Part shown: piece after piece, positions 43,798-52,111 of the stretch
Layout: each line of letters begins with the position of its first letter
Position numbering within the stretch: position 1 is the first letter of the stretch
NCBI RefSeq assembly: GCF_004965515.1
Contig: NZ_SSHH01000001.1
Location: 437,280 to 501,279, forward strand
Origin: Alteraurantiacibacter aquimixticola
GTDB taxonomy: Bacteria > Pseudomonadota > Alphaproteobacteria > Sphingomonadales > Sphingomonadaceae
Length of the DNA: 64,000 bases
Reading direction: 5' to 3'
The notes under the pieces: generated by a model
Databases searched by the model: none
What the model was told of the DNA's origin: nothing
The model's input: only the letters and a program-made list of their open reading frames with translations
Program-made: the position numbers and the translations under genes

Positions 43798-44883
43798 ATG
43801 ATGATGCGGACACAGTGCTGGATTCGCCGCGCCGCCATGGTGGCGGGGCTGGCAGGAGGCATTGGCCTTTCCGTGCCTGTGCAGGCCGATGTTCGCGCAG
43901 GCGTGGAGGCTTGGAGCCGCGGCGATTTTGCTGCCGCTGTGGCCGAATGGGAAGGACCGGCCGCCGCCGGCGATCCCGATGCCATGTACAATCTCGCCCA
44001 GGCCTATCGTCTCGGACGCGGCGTAACGCAGGATGATGCTCGCGCCCTGCAACTCTATCAGCGCGCGGCCGAGGCCGGGCATGTGCAGGCGGCCGATACC
44101 TATGGCCTGATGCTGTTCCAGGGCGGCCGCCGCGAAGAGGCGCTGCCCCTCGTCACCGATGCGGCGCGGCGGGGCGATCCGCGCTCGCAATATCTGCTCG
44201 GGATTGCCCATTTCAACGGTGATCTGGTGGAACGCGACTGGGTGCGCGCCTATGCCTTGCTGACCCTGGCCAATGCGTCCGGCCTGCCGCAGGCGGCCCA
44301 GGCGATCGCGCAGATGGACGAATATATCCCGCTGGAACAACGCCGGCAGGCGGTCGACCTGGTGCAGGAAATGCGCGAGGCCGCCGCTGCGGCGAGTGCC
44401 AGCGAGCTTGCTGCCGCTGACCTGGGCATGGCTTCGGGCAGTCCGCGCGTCCCCCAGCCGATTGCGACGGCGGAAGTCCCGCCCTCCATCGCCTCGGCGG
44501 AAGCGGCGATTGCAGAGGCAGGGCAGGCCGACGGCACGCAGAGCCCGGCCGAAGCGGGGGCTAGCTTCGTCGAGAATACACCTGCCGAGGTTCGGGCACC
44601 TGTCGCAGCTGCTGCTCCTGCTGCCACTCCGGTTGCGGAGCCGGATCGGGCAAGCGGCCCCTGGCGCGTCCAGCTGGGCGCTTTCAGTGTGCCCGGCAAT
44701 GCAGAGCGGCTATGGGACAGGATGAGCTCTCGCAGCGAGTTTGCCGGGCGCGAGCGGCTGCTAATCCCCTCGGGCCGGGTCACATTGCTGCAAGCGGGCG
44801 GCTATGCCACGCGTGCGGAGGCGCAGCGGGTATGCACCTCGCTGAAAAATAGCGGGCAGGATTGCCTTGTGACGCGCGACTGA
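43798..44883 (+). CDS. Sel1-repeat and SPOR-domain exported protein
   Basis: 361 residues from ATG 43798 (GAAAGG site). The signal peptide MVAGLAGGIGLSVPVQA is followed by three or four Sel1-like repeats (GDPDAMYNLAQAYRLGRGV, AGHVQAADTYGLML, GDPRSQYLLGIAHFNGD), an Ala/Pro linker and a SPOR domain (PWRVQLGAFSVPGNAERLW to LLQAGGYATRAEAQRVC). It should act in the periplasm at the division site. It is related in architecture to the protein at 40746, on the other side of the ParA genes. Confidence 0.85.
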   Translation: MMMRTQCWIRRAAMVAGLAGGIGLSVPVQADVRAGVEAWSRGDFAAAVAEWEGPAAAGDPDAMYNLAQAYRLGRGVTQDDARALQLYQRAAEAGHVQAADTYGLMLFQGGRREEALPLVTDAARRGDPRSQYLLGIAHFNGDLVERDWVRAYALLTLANASGLPQAAQAIAQMDEYIPLEQRRQAVDLVQEMREAAAAASASELAAADLGMASGSPRVPQPIATAEVPPSIASAEAAIAEAGQADGTQSPAEAGASFVENTPAEVRAPVAAAAPAATPVAEPDRASGPWRVQLGAFSVPGNAERLWDRMSSRSEFAGRERLLIPSGRVTLLQAGGYATRAEAQRVCTSLKNSGQDCLVTRD

Positions 44884-44919
44884 CGCGTTAAGAGACCTTC
44901 CCTTCCACGAAGAGGTCGC

Positions 44920-46206
44920 ATGAATCACCAAGCAGAGCCGCTGCCACCAGCCGATGCAGCCGGATCGCCGCAGCCTGTTGCAGGCGGCGAGCGGTTGCAT
45001 TCGCTCGATCTTGTGCGCGGGATCGCCGTGCTCGGCATCCTCCTCGCCAATGTGGTCGCTTTCGGTCACCCCGATCTCGCCTATTTCTGGCCGCCCGCCT
45101 TGCCTGGTGGCGGAAACGAGGGGGACGAGCTGGTCTGGCTGGCGCAATTCGTGCTGGTCGACGGGAAGTTTCGCGGTGCCTTCACCATGCTCTTCGGGGC
45201 CGGGATGCTGCTGTTTATCGATGGAAAGGGCGGGGCGCGGGAAGGCGTTTCGCTCCAGATGCGGCGGCTGGGCTGGTTGGCGCTGTTCGGCGTGGCGCAT
45301 TTTATCCTGCTGTTCAGGGGCGACATATTGTTCAGCTACGCGCTGGCGGGACTGGTGGCGCTGTTCTTCATCCGGCTGGATGCGATGCGGCTGCTGGCGA
45401 TCGGCACCATCTGGGCGGTGGCGGGGGCGCTCGCGCCGATCCTCAATTTCCTCACACCGGTACTGATAGAGGCGGGCAGCTCCGCCGGGGTGGATGGTGC
45501 GAGCACATATTACGCCGAGTACTGGGCGACGCTGGAAACCGATTCCCGCATGCAGGAGGTTGTCTATTCCGGTGACAGCTATGGCGGCGTGCTGCACTTT
45601 GTGCTCGGCAACGAGATGACGCTGCTGGCAAGCTATGCCGTCTATATCTTCTTTGAGACAATCCCGAAGGTTCTGCTGGGCATGGGGCTCTATCGCGCCG
45701 GCGTCTTCGCGCTGGGCGAAGGGGTGCCGCATTGGCGCGGCCTGGCCGTCATCGGCGTGGTTGCCGGGCTGGCGCTGCACCTGGTGACGGGGCTTTACGT
45801 CATGGGAGAGGGCTTTCCCCCTTATCTGACGCAGATGGCCTTTTTCGGCCTGTCCGGCCTGTTCGCCATTCCGCTTCTGCTGGGTGCCATGCCCCTGCTG
45901 GCGCAGTGGGCGGCGCGCCCGCATGTTGGCTGGCTGGCAGAGCGGCTGTCGCTGGCAGGGCGCATGGCGTTCACCAATTACATCGGCACATCGCTGATCA
46001 TGGTGCTGGTATTTCAGGGCTGGGCAGGGGGACTCTACGGCCAGTTGCACCGGGTGGAGCTGCTGCCGGTCGTGCTGCTGGGCTGGGCGCTGATGATCGC
46101 CTTTTCGCGCTTTTGGCTCGCGCATTTCCGCTATGGGCCGCTCGAATGGCTGTGGCGTTGTCTCACCTATTGGCGGCTGTTTCCGAACCGCCTGCCGCGA
46201 GACTGA
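44920..46206 (+). CDS. DUF418 family membrane protein
   Basis: 428 residues with about ten helices. It has the family start RLHSLDLVRGIAVLGILLAN, the RGAFTMLFGAGML motif, and the C-terminal DUF418 block GRMAFTNYIGTSLIMVLVFQ with FRYGPLEWLWRCLTYW. The family (YeiB-like) has no established reaction but shares a fold with acyltransferase 3 enzymes. It lies 37 bases after the Sel1-SPOR gene in the same direction. Confidence 0.85.
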   Translation: MNHQAEPLPPADAAGSPQPVAGGERLHSLDLVRGIAVLGILLANVVAFGHPDLAYFWPPALPGGGNEGDELVWLAQFVLVDGKFRGAFTMLFGAGMLLFIDGKGGAREGVSLQMRRLGWLALFGVAHFILLFRGDILFSYALAGLVALFFIRLDAMRLLAIGTIWAVAGALAPILNFLTPVLIEAGSSAGVDGASTYYAEYWATLETDSRMQEVVYSGDSYGGVLHFVLGNEMTLLASYAVYIFFETIPKVLLGMGLYRAGVFALGEGVPHWRGLAVIGVVAGLALHLVTGLYVMGEGFPPYLTQMAFFGLSGLFAIPLLLGAMPLLAQWAARPHVGWLAERLSLAGRMAFTNYIGTSLIMVLVFQGWAGGLYGQLHRVELLPVVLLGWALMIAFSRFWLAHFRYGPLEWLWRCLTYWRLFPNRLPRD

Positions 46207-46250
46207 TAATCGCTCGCAAGAGGCTTGCTATTGCAAGCAATTCGCATTAA
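46207..46250 (+). promoter_or_regulatory. Fur-like iron-response region ahead of bfd
   Basis: TGATAATCGCTCGCAAG, and then TTGCAAGCAATTCGCATT at 46231-46248, recall alphaproteobacterial Fur boxes. They lie 34-77 bases before the bfd start, where iron control is expected. The assignment is by eye. Confidence 0.4.
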
Positions 46251-46283
46251 CTCTGGCAGAGCAATCAGGAGATTCGCCCGCCA

Positions 46284-46475
46284 ATGTATATCTGCGTCTG
46301 CAATGCCATCCGCGAATGCGAGCTGCGTAACGCAGCGCGTCGCACCGGCGGCGATGCGGAAAGCGTGTATGCGGCGCTGGGTAAGCGCCCCAATTGCGGC
46401 CACTGCCTTGACGATGCCGATGATGTGATCGTGGAGGAGCGCAATTGCGCCGCGCCCGCAACAGTCACCGCCTGA
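46284..46475 (+). CDS. bfd: Bacterioferritin-associated ferredoxin
   Basis: 63 residues with the [2Fe-2S] ligand pattern Cys4, Cys6, Cys38 and Cys41 (CVC and NCGHC). Bfd passes electrons to bacterioferritin heme to release stored iron. The length matches the family, and bacterioferritin follows 134 bases downstream, the usual arrangement. Confidence 0.92.
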   Translation: MYICVCNAIRECELRNAARRTGGDAESVYAALGKRPNCGHCLDDADDVIVEERNCAAPATVTA

Positions 46476-46609
46476 TTTCGCCTTCCTGAAACGCATTCGC
46501 AAAAGCCCGGTTTTCCGCGCTTTTTTTGTGTCTCGCCCCTGCCTTTTGCTTGCCAAATGCGCGCGCTGCTACGCACAATGCACACAATTGGATCAGCAGG
46601 AGAACCCCG

Positions 46610-47095
46610 ATGAAGGGCGACGCAACAGTCATCGAATTCCTCAACAAGGCGCTCACCAATGAGCTGACCGCGATCAACCAGTACTGGCTGCACTACCGCG
46701 TCCTCGACGACTGGGGCGTGCACAAGCTGGCCGAATATGAGCGGCACGAATCGATCGACGAGATGAAGCATGCCGACCAGCTGGCCGAACGCGTGCTGTT
46801 CCTGAACGGGCTCCCCAACTTCCAGGCAATCCACAAGCTGAAGGTCGGCGAGACGGTGGAGGAAATCCTCAAGGCCGACCTGGCCATGGAGGAAGAGGCG
46901 ATCCCGCTGCTGCGCGATGCCATCGAATATTGCGAGAAGGTGCGCGACTATGTCAGCCGCGACCTCTTCGCCTCGATCCTCGAAAGCGAGGAGGAGCATG
47001 TCGACTTCCTCGAAACGCAGTTCGACATGATCGCCCGCATGGGTCTGGAAAATTACGTCCAGCTCAATTCCAAATCAGCGGGCGACGGCGAGTAA
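46610..47095 (+). CDS. bfr: Bacterioferritin
   Basis: 161 residues, the normal subunit size for the 24-mer heme-containing iron store. Ferroxidase residues are visible in NELTAINQYWLHY (Glu18), ERHESIDEMKHAD (with the heme-ligand Met and the His/Glu pair) and ESEEEHVDFLETQ. ATG 46610 has AGGAG upstream. Confidence 0.96.
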   Translation: MKGDATVIEFLNKALTNELTAINQYWLHYRVLDDWGVHKLAEYERHESIDEMKHADQLAERVLFLNGLPNFQAIHKLKVGETVEEILKADLAMEEEAIPLLRDAIEYCEKVRDYVSRDLFASILESEEEHVDFLETQFDMIARMGLENYVQLNSKSAGDGE

Positions 47096-47110
47096 GTCAC
47101 TCCGGCCGCA

Positions 47111-47320
47111 TCAGCTCACATGCCAGAAGGCCGATCGGGTTCCCGGTCGACGCTGGAGGCGTGCGATCTGCCGGTCGCCGTCCCACAGCTCGGCCGAACC
47201 GCCAGGCATGTTGATTTCCGCGACGATCAGCGCGGTGCGGACATCGGGCACGGGGATCGCCATCCGCCGGCCCGGTTCGTTGCCGCATGAGAGATATTCG
47301 ATCCGGTATTCATGATGCAT
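47111..47320 (-). CDS. Small conserved-type protein of unknown function
   Basis: 69 residues: MHHEYRIEYLSCGNE, a central VRTALIVAEINMPGGSAELWDGDRQIARL and a short tail. No signal peptide or membrane helix. ATG 47320 has GAGGACG upstream. The segment SAELWDGDRQIARL suggests a small two-layer fold, but I do not recognise the family. It is convergent with bfr. Confidence 0.55.
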   Translation of the reverse strand: MHHEYRIEYLSCGNEPGRRMAIPVPDVRTALIVAEINMPGGSAELWDGDRQIARLQRRPGTRSAFWHVS

Positions 47321-47410
47321 GGCGTCCTCTCCTCGCCACACCACGTCGCCTTTGGACGACTCCGGTGCGGCTGAGGAGACAATACGCCACATCCATGTGA
47401 ACGGATTCTG

Positions 47411-48868
47411 TCAGTCCTTGCGGTCGAACGGATTTTTGGGGCTTTTCAGCGTCAAACGCACCGGAACAGCGCCGAAGCCCAGATGCTTGCGGATGCCGTT
47501 GACCAAGTATCGCTCATAGCTTGTCGGCAATTCGTGCAGGCGCGTGCCGAAGACCACGAAGCGCGGCGGGCGCGTGCCGACCTGGGTGATATAGCGCAGC
47601 TTGATCCGCCTGCCGCCGGGCGCAGGCGGCGGGTTGGCGGCCAGCGCATCGTCGAACCAGCGGTTGAGCGCCGATGTCGGAACACGCTTGCTCCACGCTT
47701 CGCGCAGTTCGAAAGCGGCGCCCAGCATCGCGTCGAGGCCCTTGCCGGTCATCGCGGATACGGCGAGCACCGGCACGCCCTTCAGCTGCGCCAGCCCTTC
47801 GTCCAGTGCCGCGCGGATGCCGTTGAACAGCGCGCTGGGATTTTCGGCAATGTCCCACTTGTTGATCGCTATCATCAGCGCGCGGCCTTCCTCGATCGCG
47901 AGGTTGGCGATCTTGAGGTCCTGCACTTCCAGCCCGCGCGTGGCGTCGAGCAGCAGCACCACGACCTCGGCATAATCGATCGCGCGCTTGGCATCGCCGA
48001 CCGAGAGCCTTTCCAGCTTGTCCTGCACCTTGGCGCGCTTGCGCATGCCGGCGGTGTCGACCAGCTTGATATCGCGCAACTCGCCCGATTTGGGGTCGGT
48101 CCATTGCCAGTCGACGGCAATGGAATCGCGCGTGATTCCTGCTTCGGGACCGGTCAGAAGCCGGTCTTCGCCCAGCAGGCGGTTGATCAGCGTGGACTTG
48201 CCCGCATTGGGCCGCCCGACGATCGCGAGGCTGAGCGGGGCGGTGGGATCGAGCTCGACGAACTCTTCCTCAGCTGCTTCGGCCGCGGCCATGGCGGCAG
48301 CGCGCTGGTCTGCGGCGATCGCGGCTTCGGCCTCGGCATCGAGCCGGAAGTTCTCGATCTTCTCTTCGAGCAGCGGGGCAAGGGCCGTGTAGATCTCCGC
48401 CACGCCCTCGCCGTGTTCGGCAGATATGCCGACCGGATCGCCGAAGCCCAGCGCATAGGATTCCATGATCCCGGCATCGCCTGCGCTGCCTTCCGCCTTG
48501 TTGGCGAGCAGCACCACGGGCACGTTCTGTCCGCGCAGCCAGCGGGCAATCTCTTCGTCGAGCGGGGTGACGCCGGCGCGTGCATCGATCACGAACAGCG
48601 CAGCATCGGCGCCTTGCAGTGAAACTTCGGTCTGCGCGCGCATGCGGCCGGGCAGGCTCTCGGCGTCCTCATCTTCCCAGCCGGCGGTATCGACCGCCTC
48701 GAATTCCAGGCCCATCAGGCCCGCCGTGCCGAAACGCCGGTCGCGCGTGACGCCGGGCTGGTCATCCACCAGCGCCAGCTTCTTGCCGACAAGGCGGTTG
48801 AACAGGGTCGACTTTCCGACATTGGGGCGGCCGATGATGACCACCTGGGGGCGTGTGCGCTGGTTCAT
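47411..48868 (-). CDS. der: Ribosome-assembly GTPase Der (EngA)
   Basis: 485 residues with two G domains in tandem and a C-terminal KH-like domain. Domain 1 has GRPNVGKSTLFNRL, DQPGVTRDR and LANKAEG; domain 2 has GRPNAGKSTLINRLLGE, AGITRDSI, DTAGMRKR and INKWD. The linker between them is long and Ala/Glu-rich (ADQRAAAMAAAEAAEEEFVE), making the protein some 30 residues longer than many relatives. It acts in 50S subunit maturation. ATG 48868 is chosen over an upstream start. Confidence 0.96.
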   Translation of the reverse strand: MNQRTRPQVVIIGRPNVGKSTLFNRLVGKKLALVDDQPGVTRDRRFGTAGLMGLEFEAVDTAGWEDEDAESLPGRMRAQTEVSLQGADAALFVIDARAGVTPLDEEIARWLRGQNVPVVLLANKAEGSAGDAGIMESYALGFGDPVGISAEHGEGVAEIYTALAPLLEEKIENFRLDAEAEAAIAADQRAAAMAAAEAAEEEFVELDPTAPLSLAIVGRPNAGKSTLINRLLGEDRLLTGPEAGITRDSIAVDWQWTDPKSGELRDIKLVDTAGMRKRAKVQDKLERLSVGDAKRAIDYAEVVVLLLDATRGLEVQDLKIANLAIEEGRALMIAINKWDIAENPSALFNGIRAALDEGLAQLKGVPVLAVSAMTGKGLDAMLGAAFELREAWSKRVPTSALNRWFDDALAANPPPAPGGRRIKLRYITQVGTRPPRFVVFGTRLHELPTSYERYLVNGIRKHLGFGAVPVRLTLKSPKNPFDRKD

Positions 48869-48926
48869 GAGCGTGCAGGTGGCCACTAGCGCGCCGGAAG
48901 GCAAGAAGAGTTACGCTGGTGGGCGA

Positions 48927-49190
48927 TCACTCAGCCTCTAGACTTGCACCGAGACGTGCCATCCTGTCGTCGTACTCGGCGACCTTGCGATCTCCCCTTC
49001 GCCTCCACGCCTGCGCGCCGAATCCGGCGATTATCGATGGAATTCCTGCGCTAGCCATAAACAGGATGGTCTCGATGATAGTGTAGCTGTGGTGCACTGA
49101 GAATGCTGCCCAACCGATCAGAGCTGCGCCCGCAGCTCCAACTAAGAAGAACAGTCGCTCAGGTAAGTGAGATGGCTTTGGCGGTCGCAC
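48927..49190 (-). CDS. Small two-helix membrane protein
   Basis: 87 residues with hydrophobic segments LFFLVGAAGAALIGWAAFSV and IIETILFMASAGIPSIIAGF, then a basic and an acidic stretch (RRRGDRKVAEYDDRM). I do not recognise a family. It lies between gloA and der on the same strand. Confidence 0.5.
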   Translation of the reverse strand: MRPPKPSHLPERLFFLVGAAGAALIGWAAFSVHHSYTIIETILFMASAGIPSIIAGFGAQAWRRRGDRKVAEYDDRMARLGASLEAE

Positions 49191-49199
49191 GAGGTTCAG

Positions 49200-49637
49200 T
49201 TACCAGCTGCCGACATTCTCCATGCTTGCCCAAGGTTCCTGCGGCTGCAGATGGCCGTCCTGCAGCAGCTCAATGCTGATCCCGTCGGGCGTGCGGACGA
49301 AGGCCATGTGGCCATCGCGCGGGGGGCGGTTGATGGTGATGCCTGCATCCATCAGCTTCTGGCAGGTCGCATAGATATCGTCGACGCGATAGGCGAGGTG
49401 GCCGAAATTGCGCCCGCCGGTGTAGCCCTCGGGCGCGCTGCCGTCTTCGGGCGGCCAGTTATAGGTCAGCTCCACCTCGGCCACATCTTCCTGTCCGGGA
49501 GCGGCAAGGAAGACGAGGGTGAAGCGGCCCTGCGGCACATCCTTGCGCTTTACTTCCTCCAGCCCCAGCAGCTTGAAGAAATCGAGCGTTGCGTCGAGGT
49601 CGGTGACGCGGATCATCGTGTGCAGATATTTGACCAT
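49200..49637 (-). CDS. gloA: Lactoylglutathione lyase (glyoxalase I)
   Basis: 145-residue VOC-fold enzyme that isomerises the methylglyoxal-glutathione adduct. Metal ligands fit the family: His6 (YLHTMIRV), Glu in VAEVELTYN, His in NFGHLAYRV and Glu in [21 protein letters not shown] and [10 protein letters not shown] are the expected signatures. The start ATG 49637 is unambiguous. Confidence 0.93.
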   Translation of the reverse strand: MVKYLHTMIRVTDLDATLDFFKLLGLEEVKRKDVPQGRFTLVFLAAPGQEDVAEVELTYNWPPEDGSAPEGYTGGRNFGHLAYRVDDIYATCQKLMDAGITINRPPRDGHMAFVRTPDGISIELLQDGHLQPQEPWASMENVGSW

Positions 49638-49732
49638 GGCGGGCGGTCTCCGTCGTGAGGGCAGTTACACGAAGCCCAATAGCGAAGCGTAGGGGCAGGG
49701 CGCCAGCCCCTTTCCTGCCACGCAAAGGAAAA

Positions 49733-49758
49733 GGCCCGCCCCGTTGCCGGGGCGGGCC
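49733..49758 (-). terminator. Intrinsic terminator of the porin gene
   Basis: A perfect 10-bp stem (GGCCCGCCCC with GGGGCGGGCC) with a six-base loop, followed on the minus strand by TTTTCC. It lies 28 bases beyond the porin stop. Confidence 0.8.
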
Positions 49759-49785
49759 CAATCCTGTTTGCCGTGTGGCGCTAGC

Positions 49786-50520
49786 TTAGAAGCTGGCGGC
49801 CAGCGTCACGACCACCGCATCGTCGGTGAAGTCGTAGGCCGGAGCGACGATGTCGCCTTCGGCACCGACATAGGCGACGCCGACGGACACCACGTCACCC
49901 AGGGCAACGTCGGCACCGATCGACCAGTCCCATGCCTTCGAGTTGTTCGTGAAGGTCAGGAAGCCGTCGGTGTAGCCGAGGTGGCCGGAGAGCGAGATCG
50001 GCGTGTCGGGGATGCCGACGCCAACATCGGTGTAGATGTAGAAGTTGTCGGTGCTGCCCAGCGAATCCTGGTCGGGTGCGTAAGCAACGCCCAGCGTCAC
50101 TTCAGCCGGACCGACGGCAACGCCGACCGAGCTGTAGAATTCGATGTAGTCGAAGTCGCCCGGACCCGCATTCGGGTACAGATAGGCGAGCACGCCGACG
50201 TCGAACGAAACGGTATCGGAGATGTCAGTCGACCAGCCGCCATAGATGTCCAGCTCGGTGTGGCCGTAACCGACGGTGTCTTCGTCCAGCGAAGAACCCC
50301 AGGTGCCGATGTAGAAGCCGGCGGGCAGGGCAGCGTCGACACCGCCCTGGATGGCGATATCGCCACCCGACAGGTCGACACCGCGGAAGCGGTATTCGCT
50401 GACGACTGCGGCGTTTCCGGAAAGCTCGATCCCAATGTCCTGGGCAGCTGCGGGAGCAGCAACCATGGCGGAACCGGCAAGAACAGTAGCAGCCATCAGG
50501 CTGCGGACGGACGTAAGCAT
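49786..50520 (-). CDS. TorF-family putative outer-membrane porin
   Basis: 244 residues with a signal peptide (AATVLAGSAMVAAPAAAQ). The mature part matches the TIGR02001-type family: AAVVSEYRFRGVDLSGGDIAIQ near the start, GTWGSSLDED, YGHTELDIYGGW, and a terminal VVVTLAASF with C-terminal Phe for barrel assembly. ATG 50520 has GAGGAAA upstream. Its role is probably general diffusion; the substrate is unknown. Confidence 0.87.
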   Translation of the reverse strand: MLTSVRSLMAATVLAGSAMVAAPAAAQDIGIELSGNAAVVSEYRFRGVDLSGGDIAIQGGVDAALPAGFYIGTWGSSLDEDTVGYGHTELDIYGGWSTDISDTVSFDVGVLAYLYPNAGPGDFDYIEFYSSVGVAVGPAEVTLGVAYAPDQDSLGSTDNFYIYTDVGVGIPDTPISLSGHLGYTDGFLTFTNNSKAWDWSIGADVALGDVVSVGVAYVGAEGDIVAPAYDFTDDAVVVTLAASF

Positions 50521-50824
50521 GGGCAATTTCCTCAATTGCTTGGTTGAAACTAATGCCTCGTCCCACCTGCGTGTTCGCGATCCGGCCTCTGTCACAAGGC
50601 GGGCCGATATCCGCGGTCACGCAATTTACCTGCCCATCCGTGCTGCGATGCACAAGGTTTATTGCGGACTGAGGTCCCAATCGGGACATAAGTGTTGATT
50701 TTTGGCACCACATTCAGCTTGCGCTCAGGCGAAAATGCAACTTAGGCAGGAAGAGGATGCCCAAAGTGCTTTTTGCTGCGTTGGTGGTATCATAGGCAAA
50801 TATTAAGAAAGACCGTGCCGCCTG
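50521..50824. other. Divergent region between porin and phosphatase genes
   Basis: 304 bases with no supported gene; promoters for both directions are expected here. I see no strong repeats or structured RNA. Confidence 0.45.
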
Positions 50825-51631
50825 ATGTTCCAGTTCATCCGCTCTTTGTTTCGCGAGGTTGAGGAGGAGGACCTGCCCAAGGTCCCACCTGGCCAGCGCG
50901 TTTATGCGGTGGGGGACATTCACGGACGGCTCGATCTGTTCGAGGCCCTGATCGCGGCTATCGAGGCGGATGACGACGAGGCGGGAAGCGCGGCCACCAC
51001 GATCATCCTTCTGGGCGACCTCGTCGATCGCGGGCCGGATTCGGCCGGTGTCGTGCGCCGGGCTCGCTTGTGGCAGATGCGCCGCGACGTTCGCATCCTG
51101 ACAGGCAATCACGAGGAGATGTTCCTCAATAGCTTCGACGATCTCGGTGTGATGCGCCATTTCCTGCGCCATGGCGGCAGCGCGACGGTGGCAAGCTATG
51201 GCGTTCCGGAAAACTCGCTCCGCTCCAGCGCCGTCGAGGATGTGCAATCGCTGATGCGCAGGGCCGTGCCGCCGGTCGAGCGGGCCTACATCTCGACATT
51301 CGAGGATATGATCCGGATCGGTGACTATATCTTCGTGCATGCGGGGATCGATCCCGAAACGCCGATCTGCTCGCAGCGGAAGCAGGACTTGCGCTGGATT
51401 CGCGAGCCCTTCCTTTCGCATGCGGATCCGTTGGAAGGCGTGATCGTGCATGGCCACACGATCAGTGACGACCCGGAAGATCGCGGTAATCGTATCGGGA
51501 TCGATACCGGCGCCTATTCGACCGGCAGGCTGACAGCGCTGGTGCTGGAAGGTGCGCGCCGCCGCTATTTAGAGGCGATGCAGGACAGTGACGGCGCGAT
51601 CGCAGCCGGACCACGCCAGATGCCGGCCTGA
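50825..51631 (+). CDS. Metallophosphoesterase, PPP-type phosphatase
   Basis: 268 residues with AVGDIHGRLDLF, LLGDLVDRGPDS, LTGNHEEMFL, FVHAGIDPE and VHGHT, the complete PPP metal-binding set. It parallels the EPS-locus enzyme at 9816 over its length (including the GNRIGIDTGAYSTGRLTALVLEG end) and is a paralogue. It is likely a cytoplasmic protein or small-molecule phosphatase. Confidence 0.88.
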   Translation: MFQFIRSLFREVEEEDLPKVPPGQRVYAVGDIHGRLDLFEALIAAIEADDDEAGSAATTIILLGDLVDRGPDSAGVVRRARLWQMRRDVRILTGNHEEMFLNSFDDLGVMRHFLRHGGSATVASYGVPENSLRSSAVEDVQSLMRRAVPPVERAYISTFEDMIRIGDYIFVHAGIDPETPICSQRKQDLRWIREPFLSHADPLEGVIVHGHTISDDPEDRGNRIGIDTGAYSTGRLTALVLEGARRRYLEAMQDSDGAIAAGPRQMPA

Positions 51632-51667
51632 ACTGGCGGCGCGGCGTTTTCGACAATGACCGAAAAG

Positions 51668-52107
51668 GTGCCAGGGGGCCTGTAAGCCGGGTTCTGTGTC
51701 CACCCACGGTATCCTTCGAAAAGGACCTATCGGCGGCGGCAGCCATTCATCTGGGCGAGGGATTGCTCCCTGCGCTCTAGCAACCAACCCGGGTCTCTCG
51801 GAGCGAAACACTCCTGCTTTTCAGCGCGAGACCCCTATTTGGTCTTGCTCCGGGTGGGGTTTGCCATGCGGGTCCTGTCACCAGTCCCCCGGTGCGCTCT
51901 TGCCGCACCCTTTCACCCTTGCCTGTGCCCTTTAGGGGCCATCGGCGGTATACTCTCTGTGGCACTTTCCCTGAGCTTCGGCCCGAAAGCCTCACCCGGC
52001 GGGCGTTACCCGCCACCCTTGTTTCGTGGAGCCCGGACTTTCCTCGCACCTCCGACCCGCTCATCCTGAGCCTGTCGAAGGAACGCGGCTGCCCGGCCCC
52101 CTGGCAC
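51668..52107 (-). ncRNA. rnpB: RNase P RNA, type A
   Basis: The catalytic RNA that trims tRNA 5' ends, about 440 bases. The 5' conserved core is GAGGAAAGTCCGGGCTCC (minus strand, near 52030-52047). The P1 ends pair as GTGCCAGGGGGCC with GGCCCCCTGGCAC (13 bp). P2 is GGCAGCC with GGCTGCC. The 3' core has AGAACCCGGCTTACAGG. The P3 region (about 52057-52088) consists of a copy of the dispersed repeat found around the GIY-YIG cassette. The 5' end is only five bases from the ampD stop, so its promoter must lie in ampD or it is processed from that transcript. Confidence 0.96.
52058..52085. repeat. Solitary copy of the dispersed repeat inside rnpB (R1)
   Basis: 28 bases centred on CCTGAGCCTGTCGAAGGA. 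It matches R3 of the GIY-YIG cassette at 22 of 28 positions and occupies the P3 hairpin of RNase P RNA. Outer pairs CCGC/GCGG and inner TCCT/AGGA keep a hairpin possible. Confidence 0.65.
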
Positions 52108-52111
52108 TTCC

